Source: an uncultured Alphaproteobacteria bacterium (GTDB taxonomy: Bacteria; Pseudomonadota; Alphaproteobacteria; UBA7985). From it: DNA of 64,000 nucleotides. The stretch is from contig CAJQLX010000025.1 in the NCBI GenBank assembly GCA_905479265.1, forward strand, positions 1 through 64,000, written 5' to 3'. Positions 26,059 through 34,942 of the stretch are shown here, piece by piece; position 1 is the stretch's first letter; every line of letters begins with the position of its first letter. Below the pieces are notes generated by a model. It was not told the origin of the DNA. It saw only the letters and a list, made by a program, of their open reading frames with translations, and ran no database searches. A program made the position numbers and the translations under genes.

Positions 26059-27027
26059 ATGAGCGAAAAATTACCGATAGACCTGCGTGAACGCATCAAA
26101 GACTTTCCAGTTATCGGAGCCCCACTTTTCATCATTTCCAACCCTGACCTCGTGATTGCCCAGTGCAAGAGTGGTGTCGTTGGTTCTTTTCCAGCGTTGA
26201 ACGCGCGTCCGCTGGAGGTTTTGGACGAGTGGCTGACACGGATCACCGAAGAGCTGGCCGCGTACAATGCCGCTAACCCGGACAAGCCCGCTGCACCCTT
26301 CGCCGTCAATCAGATTTGCCACCCTTCGAACGATCGTTTGGAGCATGACGTTGAGATGTGCGTGAAGCACCGGGTTCCGATCGTCATAACCTCTCTCAAC
26401 CCCCCGAAGGCTGTGGTTGAAGCGGTGCATTCCTATGGCGGGATCATCATGCACGACATCATTTCTGTGCGGCATGCTGAGAAGGCATTGGAGCAGGGTG
26501 TTGATGGTTTGATCTGCGTCGCCGCTGGCGCCGGTGGTCACGCTGGCATGCTTTCCCCCTTTGCGTTGATCAAGGAAATCCGCAGCTTCTTTGATGGTCC
26601 GATTGCCCTCTCTGGTGCGATTTCCTATGGCGGCGCGGTGTTGTCGGCGCAGGCGATGGGCGCGGACTTTGCCTATATCGGCACGCGCTTTATCGCCACG
26701 GAAGAAGCCAACGCTGATCCGGCTTACAAGCAAATGATTGTGGATTCAGCGGCGAAAGACGTCGTTTACACCAACCTGTTTACCGGCGTTCACGGCAACT
26801 ATCTGTCAAAATCAGTCACGCAGGCGGGACTGGACCCGGCTGAGTTGCCGGTGGCCGATAAAACGAAGATGAACTTTGGATCCGGCGGGAACACCAAGGC
26901 TAAGGCTTGGAAAGACATTTGGGGCGCTGGGCAGGGTGTCGGCAATATCAGCAACGCCGGTCCGGTTGCCGATGTTATCGCCGAGATGAAAGCCGAATAT
27001 CAAGCAGCGAGGGAGCGCTTGCTCTAG
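26059..27027 (+). CDS. Nitronate monooxygenase-like FMN enzyme
   Basis: The family oxidises alkyl nitronates with FMN and oxygen; other members have unknown substrates. The 322-residue TIM-barrel product has PVIGAPLFIISNPDLVIA at the N-terminus, the GVDGLICVAAGAGGHAG segment with the catalytic-position His, and PIALSGAISYGGAVLSAQAMGA followed by GADFAYIGTRF, the FMN phosphate site. A GGGAGA ribosome binding site precedes the ATG. It shares a 94-base divergent region with the alcohol dehydrogenase gene. Confidence 0.9.
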   Translation: MSEKLPIDLRERIKDFPVIGAPLFIISNPDLVIAQCKSGVVGSFPALNARPLEVLDEWLTRITEELAAYNAANPDKPAAPFAVNQICHPSNDRLEHDVEMCVKHRVPIVITSLNPPKAVVEAVHSYGGIIMHDIISVRHAEKALEQGVDGLICVAAGAGGHAGMLSPFALIKEIRSFFDGPIALSGAISYGGAVLSAQAMGADFAYIGTRFIATEEANADPAYKQMIVDSAAKDVVYTNLFTGVHGNYLSKSVTQAGLDPAELPVADKTKMNFGSGGNTKAKAWKDIWGAGQGVGNISNAGPVADVIAEMKAEYQAARERLL

Positions 27028-27030
27028 CCG

Positions 27031-27549
27031 CTAGCCGCCATAGGGAAGGCGCGAAGCGGCGAGATATTGGAGCGTCGCCGCGCCGAACTCAAAGGTGGTG
27101 TCTGCGTCGATCCCAAGCGCTTCTGCCTCACCACCATCAATTTCCAAAACAAACCGTGCAGGCCCGTCGGAGGGTCTGGGCGTTCGGGTGCGGGGTTCAG
27201 CCTGTCGCTGGATGCTGACCAGTTGGCCCTTGTTGTCGATGAAGACCATATCGAGCGGGATCAACGTGTTTTGCATCCAAAACGACAAGCCGCGCTCTTG
27301 GCCAAAGATAAACAGCATCCCTTTGTTCGGCCCCAACACGGGCCGCCACATCAGGCCGCGTGCTTGCTGATCTGGCGTGACCGCGACTTCGATATCATAG
27401 ACAAAACGCCCCTTGTCCGTGGTGATGGCCATAACATCGCGCCCGAATTCCATGGGCGGCACACCTTGGGGCAGCACGGCTTGGCTGGCCGCGTTTCCGG
27501 TCCATCCCAGAGAAAGCATGAGGAGCGCGAGGAGGAAAATGCGGGGCAT
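27031..27549 (-). CDS. DUF192 family secreted protein
   Basis: The 172-residue product has a cleavable signal peptide (about residues 1-22, ending near AASQA) and then a single DUF192 domain. The recognisable parts are VAVTPDQQARGLMWRP, GMLFIFGQ, LSFWMQNTLIPLDMVFID and the FVLEIDGGEAEALGI end. The function of the family is not established. It converges on the FMN enzyme gene with three bases between stops. Its upstream region is shared with the TPP-riboswitch operon, which runs the other way. Confidence 0.92.
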   Translation of the reverse strand: MPRIFLLALLMLSLGWTGNAASQAVLPQGVPPMEFGRDVMAITTDKGRFVYDIEVAVTPDQQARGLMWRPVLGPNKGMLFIFGQERGLSFWMQNTLIPLDMVFIDNKGQLVSIQRQAEPRTRTPRPSDGPARFVLEIDGGEAEALGIDADTTFEFGAATLQYLAASRLPYGG

Positions 27550-27643
27550 GCGAAATGTCCAAAACCAGTTGAGTTCCCGCCGACTTTAGCGACCGCCCCA
27601 CAAAAACGCACGCGGCCCTTGTGTGACATCCGGTAACATTTCT

Positions 27644-27672
27644 TTGTTTTTAGAAATTAATCCGCCTAAGCT
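27644..27672 (+). promoter_or_regulatory. Candidate promoter of the TPP-controlled operon
   Basis: TTGTTT (27644-27649) is followed after 17 bases by TAAGCT (27667-27672). Transcription would start near 27679, a few bases before the TPP aptamer, which is where a riboswitch promoter is expected. Confidence 0.4.
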
Positions 27673-27685
27673 GCTCCCAAATTAA

Positions 27686-27772
27686 CGCAGGGGAGCGCCT
27701 TGAGTTCAAGGTGCTGAGAGGCGGACGTCCGCGACCCTACAACCTGATCGAGTTCGTACTCGCGGAGGGAGC
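27686..27772 (+). promoter_or_regulatory. TPP riboswitch (THI element)
   Basis: The conserved blocks are present in order: AGGGGAGC at 27689-27696, GCTGAGA near 27713, GACCC near 27733, ACCTGATC near 27741, and the helix CGAG/CTCG closing TTCGTA, followed by GCGGAGGGAG. Thiamine pyrophosphate binding stabilises this fold. The GGAGGG block is at the same time the ribosome binding site of the next gene, whose GTG start lies at 27773. The switch therefore most likely acts on translation by hiding the ribosome binding site; no terminator hairpin lies between aptamer and start. Confidence 0.95.
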
Positions 27773-28573
27773 GTGCCTAGACTGATCCGAACGGGTAGAC
27801 CGTTCATCCTTCTTTTCGGACTTTTGGCCCTTTGGTGGCTGGCAGCGCTTTTGATCGAAGCGTTGACGGGCAAAGGTCGCTTCCTGCTTCCAACCCCTGA
27901 TTTGGTCTGGGCAGCGTTCGTCGAGAACCCGACCTATTTCATCAAAGGCTTTCGCGTCACGTTGATTGAAGTGGTTTTCGGGCTGCTGCTTGGCGCGTGG
28001 TTGGGGCTGTGCCTGACGATTGTGATCGCTGTGTCCAAGGTCGTTCGGTTCTGGCTGTTGCCTTTGCTGGTGATTTCCCAAGCCATACCCGTGTTCGCGC
28101 TGGCGCCGCTGTTGGTGCAGTGGCTGGGGTGGGGGCTGGCACCAAAGATTGCGATGACGACGCTGATCCTGTTTTTCCCCGTAACCATGGCGTTTTGGAG
28201 CGCCCTTCGGTCGGTGGATCGCGACTTGGTTGACGCCGGGCGCGTTTACGGGGCGGAACGCTGGCAGTTGTTGTGGCGCGTTTACCTGCCTCTCGCCTTG
28301 CCCGGTGGTCTGAACGGCTTGAAAGCTGCTGCTGCGATCGCGCCGATTGGGGCGTTTATCGGTGAGCTGGTTGGCGGGCAGCAGGTCGGCGGGGCTTATG
28401 GGCTGGGGTACGTCATCCTGCGGGAGCTGAAAATCAATGCACGCACGGACACGATGATGGTCGCGGTCGTGTGCATGGTAATCCTGGCGTTGGGTCTTTA
28501 CGGCCTGGTGTCTCTTATTGCGGCGCGGGCTGCATCTTGGTCTGAAACGGACCTGAAACCTCTGGAGAATTGA
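27773..28573 (+). CDS. ABC transporter permease, thiamine-precursor uptake (ThiX-like)
   Basis: The 266-residue product has six predicted membrane segments and the binding-protein-dependent permease (BPD) signature with the EAA-loop region VDAGRVYGAERWQLLWRVYLP. Permeases of this group (ThiX, SsuC/TauC relatives) work with NMT1/THI5-like binding proteins to import thiamine precursors such as formylaminopyrimidine. Control by a TPP riboswitch and the following ThiY-like gene support that role. The start is GTG at 27773, three bases after the GGAGGGA block of the riboswitch. Its TGA ends two bases before the next ATG. Confidence 0.88.
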   Translation: MPRLIRTGRPFILLFGLLALWWLAALLIEALTGKGRFLLPTPDLVWAAFVENPTYFIKGFRVTLIEVVFGLLLGAWLGLCLTIVIAVSKVVRFWLLPLLVISQAIPVFALAPLLVQWLGWGLAPKIAMTTLILFFPVTMAFWSALRSVDRDLVDAGRVYGAERWQLLWRVYLPLALPGGLNGLKAAAAIAPIGAFIGELVGGQQVGGAYGLGYVILRELKINARTDTMMVAVVCMVILALGLYGLVSLIAARAASWSETDLKPLEN

Positions 28574-28575
28574 GA

Positions 28576-29523
28576 ATGAAAAAGCTTCTTGCAGCGGCGG
28601 TTACCGCTGTTTTTGGCCTGAACGTCTTTGCCCAAGCGGCGAGCGCCGAGAAAGTGACGATCCTGTTGGATTGGTTCATCAACCCCGATCATGGCCCCCT
28701 GTTTGTTGCTGAGGAATTGGGTTTGTTTGATGCGCAGGGTATCGAGGTGGAGCTGATCGAACCCGCTGATCCTTCTGCGCCGCCGCGCTTGGTGGCTGCG
28801 GGTCAAGCTGAGTTGGCGATTTCCTACCAGCCACAGTTGCATATTCAGGTGTCCGAAGGCCTGCCGCTGGTGCGTGTTGCAACCATCGTTGCAACGCCCC
28901 TGAATACGGTCGTTGCGCTCGAAGATGGCCCGATCCAGTCGCTGGCTGACCTGAAAGGCAAGAAGGTTGGCTTTTCGGTTGGCGGGTTTGAGGACGCGCT
29001 GTTGGGAGCGATGTTATCGGGCGAGGGTTTGAGTCTGGATGACGTTGAGCTGATCAACGTGAACTTCTCGCTGAGCCCTTCGCTGTATTCCGGTCAAGTC
29101 GATGCCGTCGTTGGCGCGTTTCGGAACTTTGAGCTGAACCAGATGGACATCGCAGGCCGCCCCGGTGTGGCGTTCTATCCCGAAGAAAATGGCGTTCCCG
29201 GCTATGACGAATTGATCTTGGTTGCCGCGCAAGACGGCTTGGATAACCCGGCTTTGCCCAAAGTGATTTCCGCGTTGGAAGCGGCGACCCAGTACATGGT
29301 CAACAATCCCCAAGGGGCGTGGGACTTGTTTATCAAAGGTCGCGAAGAGTTGCTCGACAATGAACTGAACCGCCGCGCGTGGCGGGATACGCTGCCGCGG
29401 TTTGCGCTGCGTCCAGCGGCGATGGATACCGGCCGCTATGAACGGTTTGAAGCGTTCCTGTTGGAACAGGGCTTGATCGATAGCACCACACCGATAGGTG
29501 ACTACGCCATCCAGCTGGATTAG
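28576..29523 (+). CDS. NMT1/THI5-like substrate-binding protein (ThiY-like)
   Basis: This is the periplasmic binding protein of the transporter. The 315-residue product has a signal peptide (residues 1-24, cut after AQAASA) and then VTILLDWFINPDHGPLFVAEELGLF, the characteristic start of NMT1/THI5-like proteins, whose ligands are hydroxymethylpyrimidine-type thiamine precursors. LADLKGKKVGFSVGG and VDAVVGAFRNFE are the expected ligand-pocket regions. I start at ATG 28576, with TGGAGA upstream. No ATPase gene follows; a strong terminator comes 7 bases after the stop, so the third transporter component must be elsewhere. Confidence 0.9.
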   Translation: MKKLLAAAVTAVFGLNVFAQAASAEKVTILLDWFINPDHGPLFVAEELGLFDAQGIEVELIEPADPSAPPRLVAAGQAELAISYQPQLHIQVSEGLPLVRVATIVATPLNTVVALEDGPIQSLADLKGKKVGFSVGGFEDALLGAMLSGEGLSLDDVELINVNFSLSPSLYSGQVDAVVGAFRNFELNQMDIAGRPGVAFYPEENGVPGYDELILVAAQDGLDNPALPKVISALEAATQYMVNNPQGAWDLFIKGREELLDNELNRRAWRDTLPRFALRPAAMDTGRYERFEAFLLEQGLIDSTTPIGDYAIQLD

Positions 29524-29529
29524 ATAACA

Positions 29530-29562
29530 GGGAGTTCCCATATATCGGGAACTCCCTTTTTT
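29530..29562 (+). terminator. Rho-independent terminator of the TPP-controlled operon
   Basis: GGGAGTTCCC (29530-29539) pairs perfectly with GGGAACTCCC (29547-29556) around a seven-base loop, followed by six T. Confidence 0.93.
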
Positions 29563-29589
29563 AATTGAAGCCAGAGGTTCACTCCCAAC

Positions 29590-30417
29590 ATGCTGACAAA
29601 GACGATTGTTGTTCACCTTGAGCATTCTGACTTGGGCCGAGCCCGCGTTGCTACCGCCGTTGAGCTGGCAGCACGCCAACGCTCGCACCTGACTGGATTG
29701 TTTCTTTCGCTCGAAGACTTTGACGGCGATCTTTATGGCCGAGCGCGTGGCCGTATTTTGGAAGGCGCGCGCCATGAGCGGATCAGCGAGGAATCGCTGC
29801 AGTCTCGCTTGCACTTTGAGGACGCCTGCAAAGCCGCAGGTCTAAGCTCGTTCCGCTTTGCTTCCGAAATTGGCGAAGATGAGCGCGATCTTGAGGCGCA
29901 TGCCCGCGCGGCCGACTTGCTGATCGTCTCGGACGTGCAAGAGCGGAGCATGGAAGATCGATTTGTGCGTGGGCTGCCTGAGACGCTGGCGCTTTCGTCT
30001 GGTTTGCCGGTGCTGGTTCTGCCGCAGGAATATGAAGGCGCGTTTGATCCGCAGAATGTATTGGTCGCTTGGAAGTCATCGCGGGAAGCGGTTCGCGCCG
30101 TGCGGGATAACCTGACGCTGCTCCGAGATGCCAAGCGGGTGACCGTTCTTTCTGTTGGCACCAGCGAAGAAACGGGCCGGTTGCCGGCGGATCAGGTGAT
30201 CCATTTCCTCGAACGCCACGGCATAAGCGCCGAGCTGCGGAAGGACTATGGGGACAATCAAGCGGGCAAAGTTGTTATCCAAACAGCAGAAGAGATTGGC
30301 GCGGATGCCATCATTATGGGGGCAAACGGGCACCCTTCGTGGCGCAATCTGATCTTGGGCAACACGACGCGCTATGTGTTGCGACACCATCGGATGCCGC
30401 TGATCCTCAGCAACTAG
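29590..30417 (+). CDS. Universal stress protein family, tandem domain
   Basis: The 275-residue product has two UspA-like halves. The first (about 1-147) begins TIVVHLEHSDLGRARVATAVELA. The second (about 152-275) begins NVLVAWKSSREAVRAVRDNL and ends with GADAIIMGANGHPSWRNLILGNTTRYVLRHHRMPLIL. That ending carries the ATP-binding pattern GxxG-x9-G followed by N/T, so the second half probably binds nucleotide, while the first looks degenerate. Such proteins support survival in stationary phase or other stress. It is a single gene between two transcription units. Confidence 0.9.
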   Translation: MLTKTIVVHLEHSDLGRARVATAVELAARQRSHLTGLFLSLEDFDGDLYGRARGRILEGARHERISEESLQSRLHFEDACKAAGLSSFRFASEIGEDERDLEAHARAADLLIVSDVQERSMEDRFVRGLPETLALSSGLPVLVLPQEYEGAFDPQNVLVAWKSSREAVRAVRDNLTLLRDAKRVTVLSVGTSEETGRLPADQVIHFLERHGISAELRKDYGDNQAGKVVIQTAEEIGADAIIMGANGHPSWRNLILGNTTRYVLRHHRMPLILSN

Positions 30418-30466
30418 GCAAGCGCTGGGTGGATGGTTGCGCATGACCGTGTAACGTTGTGCGCAA

Positions 30467-30495
30467 TTGCCTTTATTGCTTGCTTTGGGTACACG
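30467..30495 (+). promoter_or_regulatory. Candidate promoter of rpsB
   Basis: TTGCCT (30467-30472) is followed after 17 bases by TACACG (30490-30495), giving a leader of about 85 bases. Only a moderate match; the 170-base gap between the stress protein gene and rpsB holds no gene. Confidence 0.3.
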
Positions 30496-30587
30496 ACGCT
30501 CATCACACACACGTGGACATTCCCGGTTGAGGCAAAAATGCCTGAGACAGGTTCACGTGGAGGTTTAAACCGGAAGGAAAACAAACG

Positions 30588-31421
30588 ATGGCAGCGCCTA
30601 TGTTCACGCTGCGTCAGCTCATGGAAGCTGGCGTACACTTTGGTCACAACACCCGCCGCTGGAACCCGAAGATGGCTCCGTTCCTCTTTGGCGCGCGCAA
30701 CGGTGTTCACATCATCGATCTCGATCAAACCCGTCCATTGCTTTACCGCGCTCTCGAAGCGGTAACGGCGACTGTTTCTAAAGGCGGTCGTATTCTCTTC
30801 GTTGGCACCAAGCGCGCCGCGTCAGAGAAGGTTGCGGAAGCAGCACAGCGCTGTGGTCAGTACTACGTCAACCACCGCTGGCCGGGCGGCATGCTGACAA
30901 ACTGGAAAACCATTTCCCAGTCGATCAAGCGCATGCGTGACATTGAGTCCACGATGGAGTCCGACGACCTCGCGAAGCTGTCCAAGAAAGAAGCGCTGAT
31001 GATGTCTCGCGACCACGCGAAACTGATGCGCACGCTGAACGGTATTCGTGACATGGGCGGCCTGCCTGACCTGATCTTCGTTCTCGATACGAACAAAGAG
31101 CACCTTGCTGTGGCGGAAGCCAAAGTATTGGGTATTCCGGTTGTTGCCGTAATCGACTCGAACTCGAACCCAGACAACATCACGTTCCCCGTACCGGGCA
31201 ACGATGACGCCCTGCGCGCAATCGACCTGTACTGTGACCTGCTCGCTGATGCTGTGCTCGAAGGTCTGCAGGAAGAAGTTACGGCTTCTGGTGCTGACGT
31301 TGGCGCGGCTGAAGAAGCGCCGGTTGAGACCGTTGTTGTCGAAGAGGCTGCACCTGCTGCGGAAGAAGCGCCAGCAGCCGCAGCGGCTGAAGAAGCTCCA
31401 GCAGAAGAAGCTAAGGCTTAA
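30588..31421 (+). CDS. rpsB: 30S ribosomal protein S2 with Ala/Glu-rich tail
   Basis: S2 joins the 30S subunit late and is needed for S1 binding. The 277-residue product has [22 protein letters not shown] at the N-terminus, the [14 protein letters not shown] segment and the [14 protein letters not shown]...[15 protein letters not shown] end of the conserved domain. After about residue 228 comes a tail of some 45 residues built almost only of Ala, Glu, Val and Pro. Such tails are seen in other alphaproteobacterial S2 proteins. The start MAAPMFTL has GGAAGG upstream. Confidence 0.97.
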   Translation: MAAPMFTLRQLMEAGVHFGHNTRRWNPKMAPFLFGARNGVHIIDLDQTRPLLYRALEAVTATVSKGGRILFVGTKRAASEKVAEAAQRCGQYYVNHRWPGGMLTNWKTISQSIKRMRDIESTMESDDLAKLSKKEALMMSRDHAKLMRTLNGIRDMGGLPDLIFVLDTNKEHLAVAEAKVLGIPVVAVIDSNSNPDNITFPVPGNDDALRAIDLYCDLLADAVLEGLQEEVTASGADVGAAEEAPVETVVVEEAAPAAEEAPAAAAAEEAPAEEAKA

Positions 31422-31446
31422 TCAGCGGATCGACTTCACAGAATTG

Positions 31447-31478
31447 AAACGCCCCGCTGCTTCAGTGGGGCGTTTTAT
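31447..31478 (+). terminator. Attenuator or terminator between rpsB and tsf
   Basis: AAACGCCCCGCTG (31447-31459) pairs with CAGTGGGGCGTTT (31463-31475) over 13 positions with one G-U, around a three-base loop, and ends in a short T-run. In E. coli a similar attenuator lies between rpsB and tsf. Part of the transcripts probably reads through. Confidence 0.8.
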
Positions 31479-31546
31479 ATCCCACTTATCCAGCACGTTC
31501 CCAATGGTGGGATGTGCTTCGTTCATAAAGACAAGGGACCAAGGCA

Positions 31547-32476
31547 ATGGCTAACGTTACCGCCGCAATGGTTAAAGAACTGCGCGACACCACCGGCGCA
31601 GGCATGCTCGACTGTAAAAAAGCTCTGGTTGAGTCCGATGGTGACATCGAAGCGTCAATCGATTGGCTGCGTCAGAAAGGCCTTTCTAAGGCTGCTAAGA
31701 AGTCCAGCCGCGTGGCTGCTGAAGGACTCGTTTCCTTCGCCACTGATGGTGCAAAGGGTGCAGTGATTGAGCTGAACTCCGAGACTGACTTCGTTTCCCG
31801 GAACGATTCCTTCCAGAAAGTGGTTGGTGATATTGCTGGTTTGTCGATTCAGGCAGGCGGTGACATCGACACGCTGCTGAACACGGATTACCCCGGCACG
31901 GGCCGTAACGTTAAGGACGAAGTAACCCACCAGGTTGCGACCATCGGCGAGAACATGAACCTGCGCCGCACCGCGATGCTGGAAGTGTCCGACGGCGTCG
32001 TGACGGGCTACATGCACAACGCAGTAACCCCTTCGATGGGTAAAATTGCTGTTCTGGTTGCGCTTGAGTCCACCGGTGACAAAGCAAAGCTGGAAGCGCT
32101 GGCCAAGCAAATCGCTATGCACGTCGCAGCAACGAACCCTGCTTCGACCTCTGTTGACGATCTCGACCCCGCTCTGCTTGAGCGTGAGAAAAACGTCCTG
32201 ACCGAACAAGCTCGTGAGTCTGGCAAGCCGGACAACATCATCGAAAAGATGATCGTTGGCCGCATCCAGAAGTACTACGAAGAAGTTGTCCTGACAGAGC
32301 AGGTTTTCGTCATCGACGGTGAAAACCGCGTTAAAGACGTTGTTGCGAACCTTGGCAAAGAAATCGGCGCTGACGTGACGCTCAAAGGCTTCATCCGCTT
32401 TGAACTGGGTGATGGCATTGAGAAAGAAGAAGGTGACTTCGCGGCAGAAGTCGCAGCGGCGGTTTCCGGCGCTTAA
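31547..32476 (+). CDS. tsf: Translation elongation factor Ts
   Basis: EF-Ts recycles EF-Tu by releasing GDP. The 309-residue product has the N-terminal UBA-like domain with [19 protein letters not shown] and [19 protein letters not shown], the core with [16 protein letters not shown] including the conserved TDFV, and the coiled-coil and C-terminal modules. AGGGA lies eight bases before the ATG. Normal length and position after rpsB. Confidence 0.98.
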   Translation: MANVTAAMVKELRDTTGAGMLDCKKALVESDGDIEASIDWLRQKGLSKAAKKSSRVAAEGLVSFATDGAKGAVIELNSETDFVSRNDSFQKVVGDIAGLSIQAGGDIDTLLNTDYPGTGRNVKDEVTHQVATIGENMNLRRTAMLEVSDGVVTGYMHNAVTPSMGKIAVLVALESTGDKAKLEALAKQIAMHVAATNPASTSVDDLDPALLEREKNVLTEQARESGKPDNIIEKMIVGRIQKYYEEVVLTEQVFVIDGENRVKDVVANLGKEIGADVTLKGFIRFELGDGIEKEEGDFAAEVAAAVSGA

Positions 32477-32498
32477 GCAGCAGACACAGTTTGTCTTG

Positions 32499-32527
32499 AA
32501 AAGGGTCGCTCCGGCGGCCCTTTTTTT
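32499..32527 (+). terminator. Rho-independent terminator after tsf
   Basis: AAAAGGGTCGC (32499-32509) pairs with GCGGCCCTTTT (32514-32524) with one U-G pair and a TCCG loop; the T-run reaches 32527. It lies 22 bases after the tsf stop, so pyrH probably has its own promoter in the next 100 bases. Confidence 0.88.
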
Positions 32528-32632
32528 GTGGACAGCGTGCCCTGTTGAAAAAGCGGTGATGAATCCCGCTTTAATCTCGGCGATGCCTCAGCTACAACAG
32601 CACTGATCATTATCAAGGACAGGTCACGCCCA

Positions 32633-33367
32633 ATGCCAGACGGTACTCCGCAAGTCTTTCGTCGCGTTTTGTTGAAGATTTCAGGAGAGGCCTTGATGGG
32701 TGATCGTAGTTACGGGCTGGACCCGAACTACGTCGCGCGTGTGGCTAACGAAGTCAAAAGCGTGATGGAGCTGGGCGCTCAGGTTTGCTTGGTCGTCGGT
32801 GGCGGTAACATCTTCCGGGGCGTTTCTGGTGCAGCTGAGGGTATGGAGCGGGCGACCGGTGACCAGATGGGTATGCTGGCGACGGTGATTAACGCGCTGG
32901 CCATGCGCTCTGCCTTGCAAGACACCGGCGTTGAGTGCCGCGTGATGTCGGCTATTCCAATGAACAACGTATGCGAGCCCTTTATCCGGCAAAAAGCATT
33001 GCGGCACCTTGAAAAAGGGCGGGTTGTGATCTTTGCGGCGGGGACCGGGAACCCGTTCTTCACGACGGATACGGCTGCGGCCTTGCGCGCGTCCGAGATG
33101 AACTGTGATGCCTTGCTCAAAGGGACCAAGGTTGACGGCGTCTATAACGCGGATCCAGCCAAAGACTCCACCGCCGTTCGGTATGAGCGGCTGTCCTTCC
33201 ATCAGGTTCTTGCCGAGGATCTGAACGTCATGGACCACGCCGCCATTTCACTGGCGCGAGAAAACCATATCCCAATCCTCGTATTTTCGCTGAACGAGAT
33301 TGGGTCGATGGCCGCCGTGGTTCAGCAACAGGGTAAGTTCACAATCGTTAATGATAACGGCGATTGA
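32633..33367 (+). CDS. pyrH: UMP kinase
   Basis: UMP kinase phosphorylates UMP to UDP with ATP. The 244-residue product is of the amino-acid-kinase fold: [21 protein letters not shown] at the N-terminus, [26 protein letters not shown] and the [17 protein letters not shown] segment. It is hexameric and allosterically controlled in relatives. It is followed by frr, the universal order. Confidence 0.98.
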   Translation: MPDGTPQVFRRVLLKISGEALMGDRSYGLDPNYVARVANEVKSVMELGAQVCLVVGGGNIFRGVSGAAEGMERATGDQMGMLATVINALAMRSALQDTGVECRVMSAIPMNNVCEPFIRQKALRHLEKGRVVIFAAGTGNPFFTTDTAAALRASEMNCDALLKGTKVDGVYNADPAKDSTAVRYERLSFHQVLAEDLNVMDHAAISLARENHIPILVFSLNEIGSMAAVVQQQGKFTIVNDNGD

Positions 33368-33524
33368 AGCCCGTCAGGCACGCGGTTTCACCGGTGAACA
33401 ACTGACTGACAAACCAACGTAAGCTTGGTAAAACGGCACAACACACCGAGAATTATGGTCAAAATGGGCGCATTGCTGCCGCAATGTTCAACCAAAGATC
33501 AAAGGCTATCAGGAGCACGATTTC

Positions 33525-34082
33525 ATGACGAACGATCTGCTGCAAGATCTCGACAAGCGCATGTCTGGCGCAATCGAAAATTTCAAAACCGAACTGCTCG
33601 GCTTGCGCACGGGTCGTGCCTCCGCCGACCTGCTTGCTCCCGTGATGGTTGAAGCCTACGGCAGCAGTGTTCCGATCAATCAGGTCGGGGCGATTTCTGT
33701 GCCAGAGCCGCGGATGATCTCCGTTTCCGTTTGGGACAAGAGCATGGCCGGCGCGGTGGAGCGGGCTATTCGTGATTCGGGTCTGGGATTGAACCCGATG
33801 TCGGATGGCACGTTGATCCGAGTTCCTATTCCCGACTTGAACGAAGAGCGTCGCAAGGAGTTGTCCAAGGTTGCGGGCAACTACGCTGAAGCGGCGCGCG
33901 TTGCTGTGCGGAACGTCCGCCGAGACGGGATGGATAAGTCGAAGAAGATGGAAAAAGACGGGGACATTCCCAAGGATGAGATGCACGATCTGAACGACGA
34001 GATTCAGAAGCTCACCGACCGTCATGTGGGAACCATCGACACGATGCTGGCGGACAAGCAATCGGAAATTATGCAGGTTTAA
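33525..34082 (+). CDS. frr: Ribosome recycling factor
   Basis: RRF, with EF-G, splits the post-termination ribosome. The 185-residue product has the family length, the [20 protein letters not shown] segment, [20 protein letters not shown], and the C-terminal helix pair ending in [24 protein letters not shown] lies nine bases before the ATG. The 157-base gap upstream (33368-33524) shows only a short palindrome and no gene. Confidence 0.98.
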   Translation: MTNDLLQDLDKRMSGAIENFKTELLGLRTGRASADLLAPVMVEAYGSSVPINQVGAISVPEPRMISVSVWDKSMAGAVERAIRDSGLGLNPMSDGTLIRVPIPDLNEERRKELSKVAGNYAEAARVAVRNVRRDGMDKSKKMEKDGDIPKDEMHDLNDEIQKLTDRHVGTIDTMLADKQSEIMQV

Positions 34083-34089
34083 CCGCGTC

Positions 34090-34115
34090 AAAACGGTTTT
34101 AGTGGCCGTTTTCTT
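34090..34115 (+). terminator. Weak terminator-like hairpin between frr and uppS
   Basis: AAAACGG (34090-34096) pairs with CCGTTTT (34106-34112), followed by CTTC. A and T pairs dominate the stem base, so if active it would be a weak attenuator. Confidence 0.45.
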
Positions 34116-34163
34116 CTCGGCTTGTTGGTGTAAACGGTCGGGTTGTCAAAGGGACAGATTGAG

Positions 34164-34916
34164 ATGTCTAACAAGCTAGCGCTTGCCTCTGTTGATCGGG
34201 ATAAACTCCCACAGCACCTTGCTGTGATCATGGATGGCAATGGCCGCTGGGCCTCTGACCGGGGCATGCCGCGCACCTTTGGGCACAAGCAAGGCGTGGA
34301 GGCGACCAAGCGCTTGGTCACCGCTGCTCGAGACGTGGGCATCGAACACCTGACGATTTATGGATTTTCGACCGAGAATTGGGCGCGGCCAAAGGATGAG
34401 GTCGACGTTCTCATGGGCTTGCTCAAGTCCTACTTCAACGCCGAAATTTCCGAGCTTCATCGCGCCAACATTCGCATCCGTGTGATTGGCAACAAAGGTG
34501 ATTTTTCGCGGGATATCGCTGCGCTTCTGGACCGGTCCGAAACCCTAACGGCGCAAAACAGCGGTATGACCTTGTGCGTGGCGCTTTCCTATGGGGGCCG
34601 TAACGAGATTGTTGCTTCGGTGCAGTCACTGGCCGCACGCGTGGCGGCGGGTGAGTTGGCGGCAGACGAGATCACAGCCGATATGGTTGCCACTGGATTG
34701 GAGACCGCAGACCTGCCTGACCCAGATTTGATCATCCGCACCTCTGGTGAGCAGCGCCTGTCGAACTTTTTGCTCTGGCAAGCCGCTTATGCGGAGTTAT
34801 ATTTTGATCCGGTGCTCTGGCCTGACTACTCGGCTGAACACCTCGCGACCGCGTTGAATGTCTTTGCGAACCGGGAGCGTAGATTTGGTGGGTTGAAGGC
34901 ACAGACGGCCCTCTAA
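34164..34916 (+). CDS. uppS: Undecaprenyl diphosphate synthase
   Basis: UppS extends farnesyl diphosphate with isopentenyl diphosphate to the C55 carrier used for peptidoglycan and LPS. I start at ATG 34164 with AGGGA nine bases upstream, giving 250 residues; a TTG at 34143 adds seven. HLAVIMDGNGRWA carries the catalytic Asp, and YGFSTENW, LSYGGRNEI and DLIIRTSGEQRLSNFLLWQ are all present. It leads into cdsA after 26 bases. Confidence 0.97.
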   Translation: MSNKLALASVDRDKLPQHLAVIMDGNGRWASDRGMPRTFGHKQGVEATKRLVTAARDVGIEHLTIYGFSTENWARPKDEVDVLMGLLKSYFNAEISELHRANIRIRVIGNKGDFSRDIAALLDRSETLTAQNSGMTLCVALSYGGRNEIVASVQSLAARVAAGELAADEITADMVATGLETADLPDPDLIIRTSGEQRLSNFLLWQAAYAELYFDPVLWPDYSAEHLATALNVFANRERRFGGLKAQTAL

Positions 34917-34942
34917 GCGGGCACAAACCGACAAGGCGTGGA

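Noticed and set aside
33387-33398. Perfect palindrome TTCACCGGTGAA between pyrH and frr
   Set aside because: A single 12-base palindrome without a second copy or nearby promoter; not enough to call an operator.
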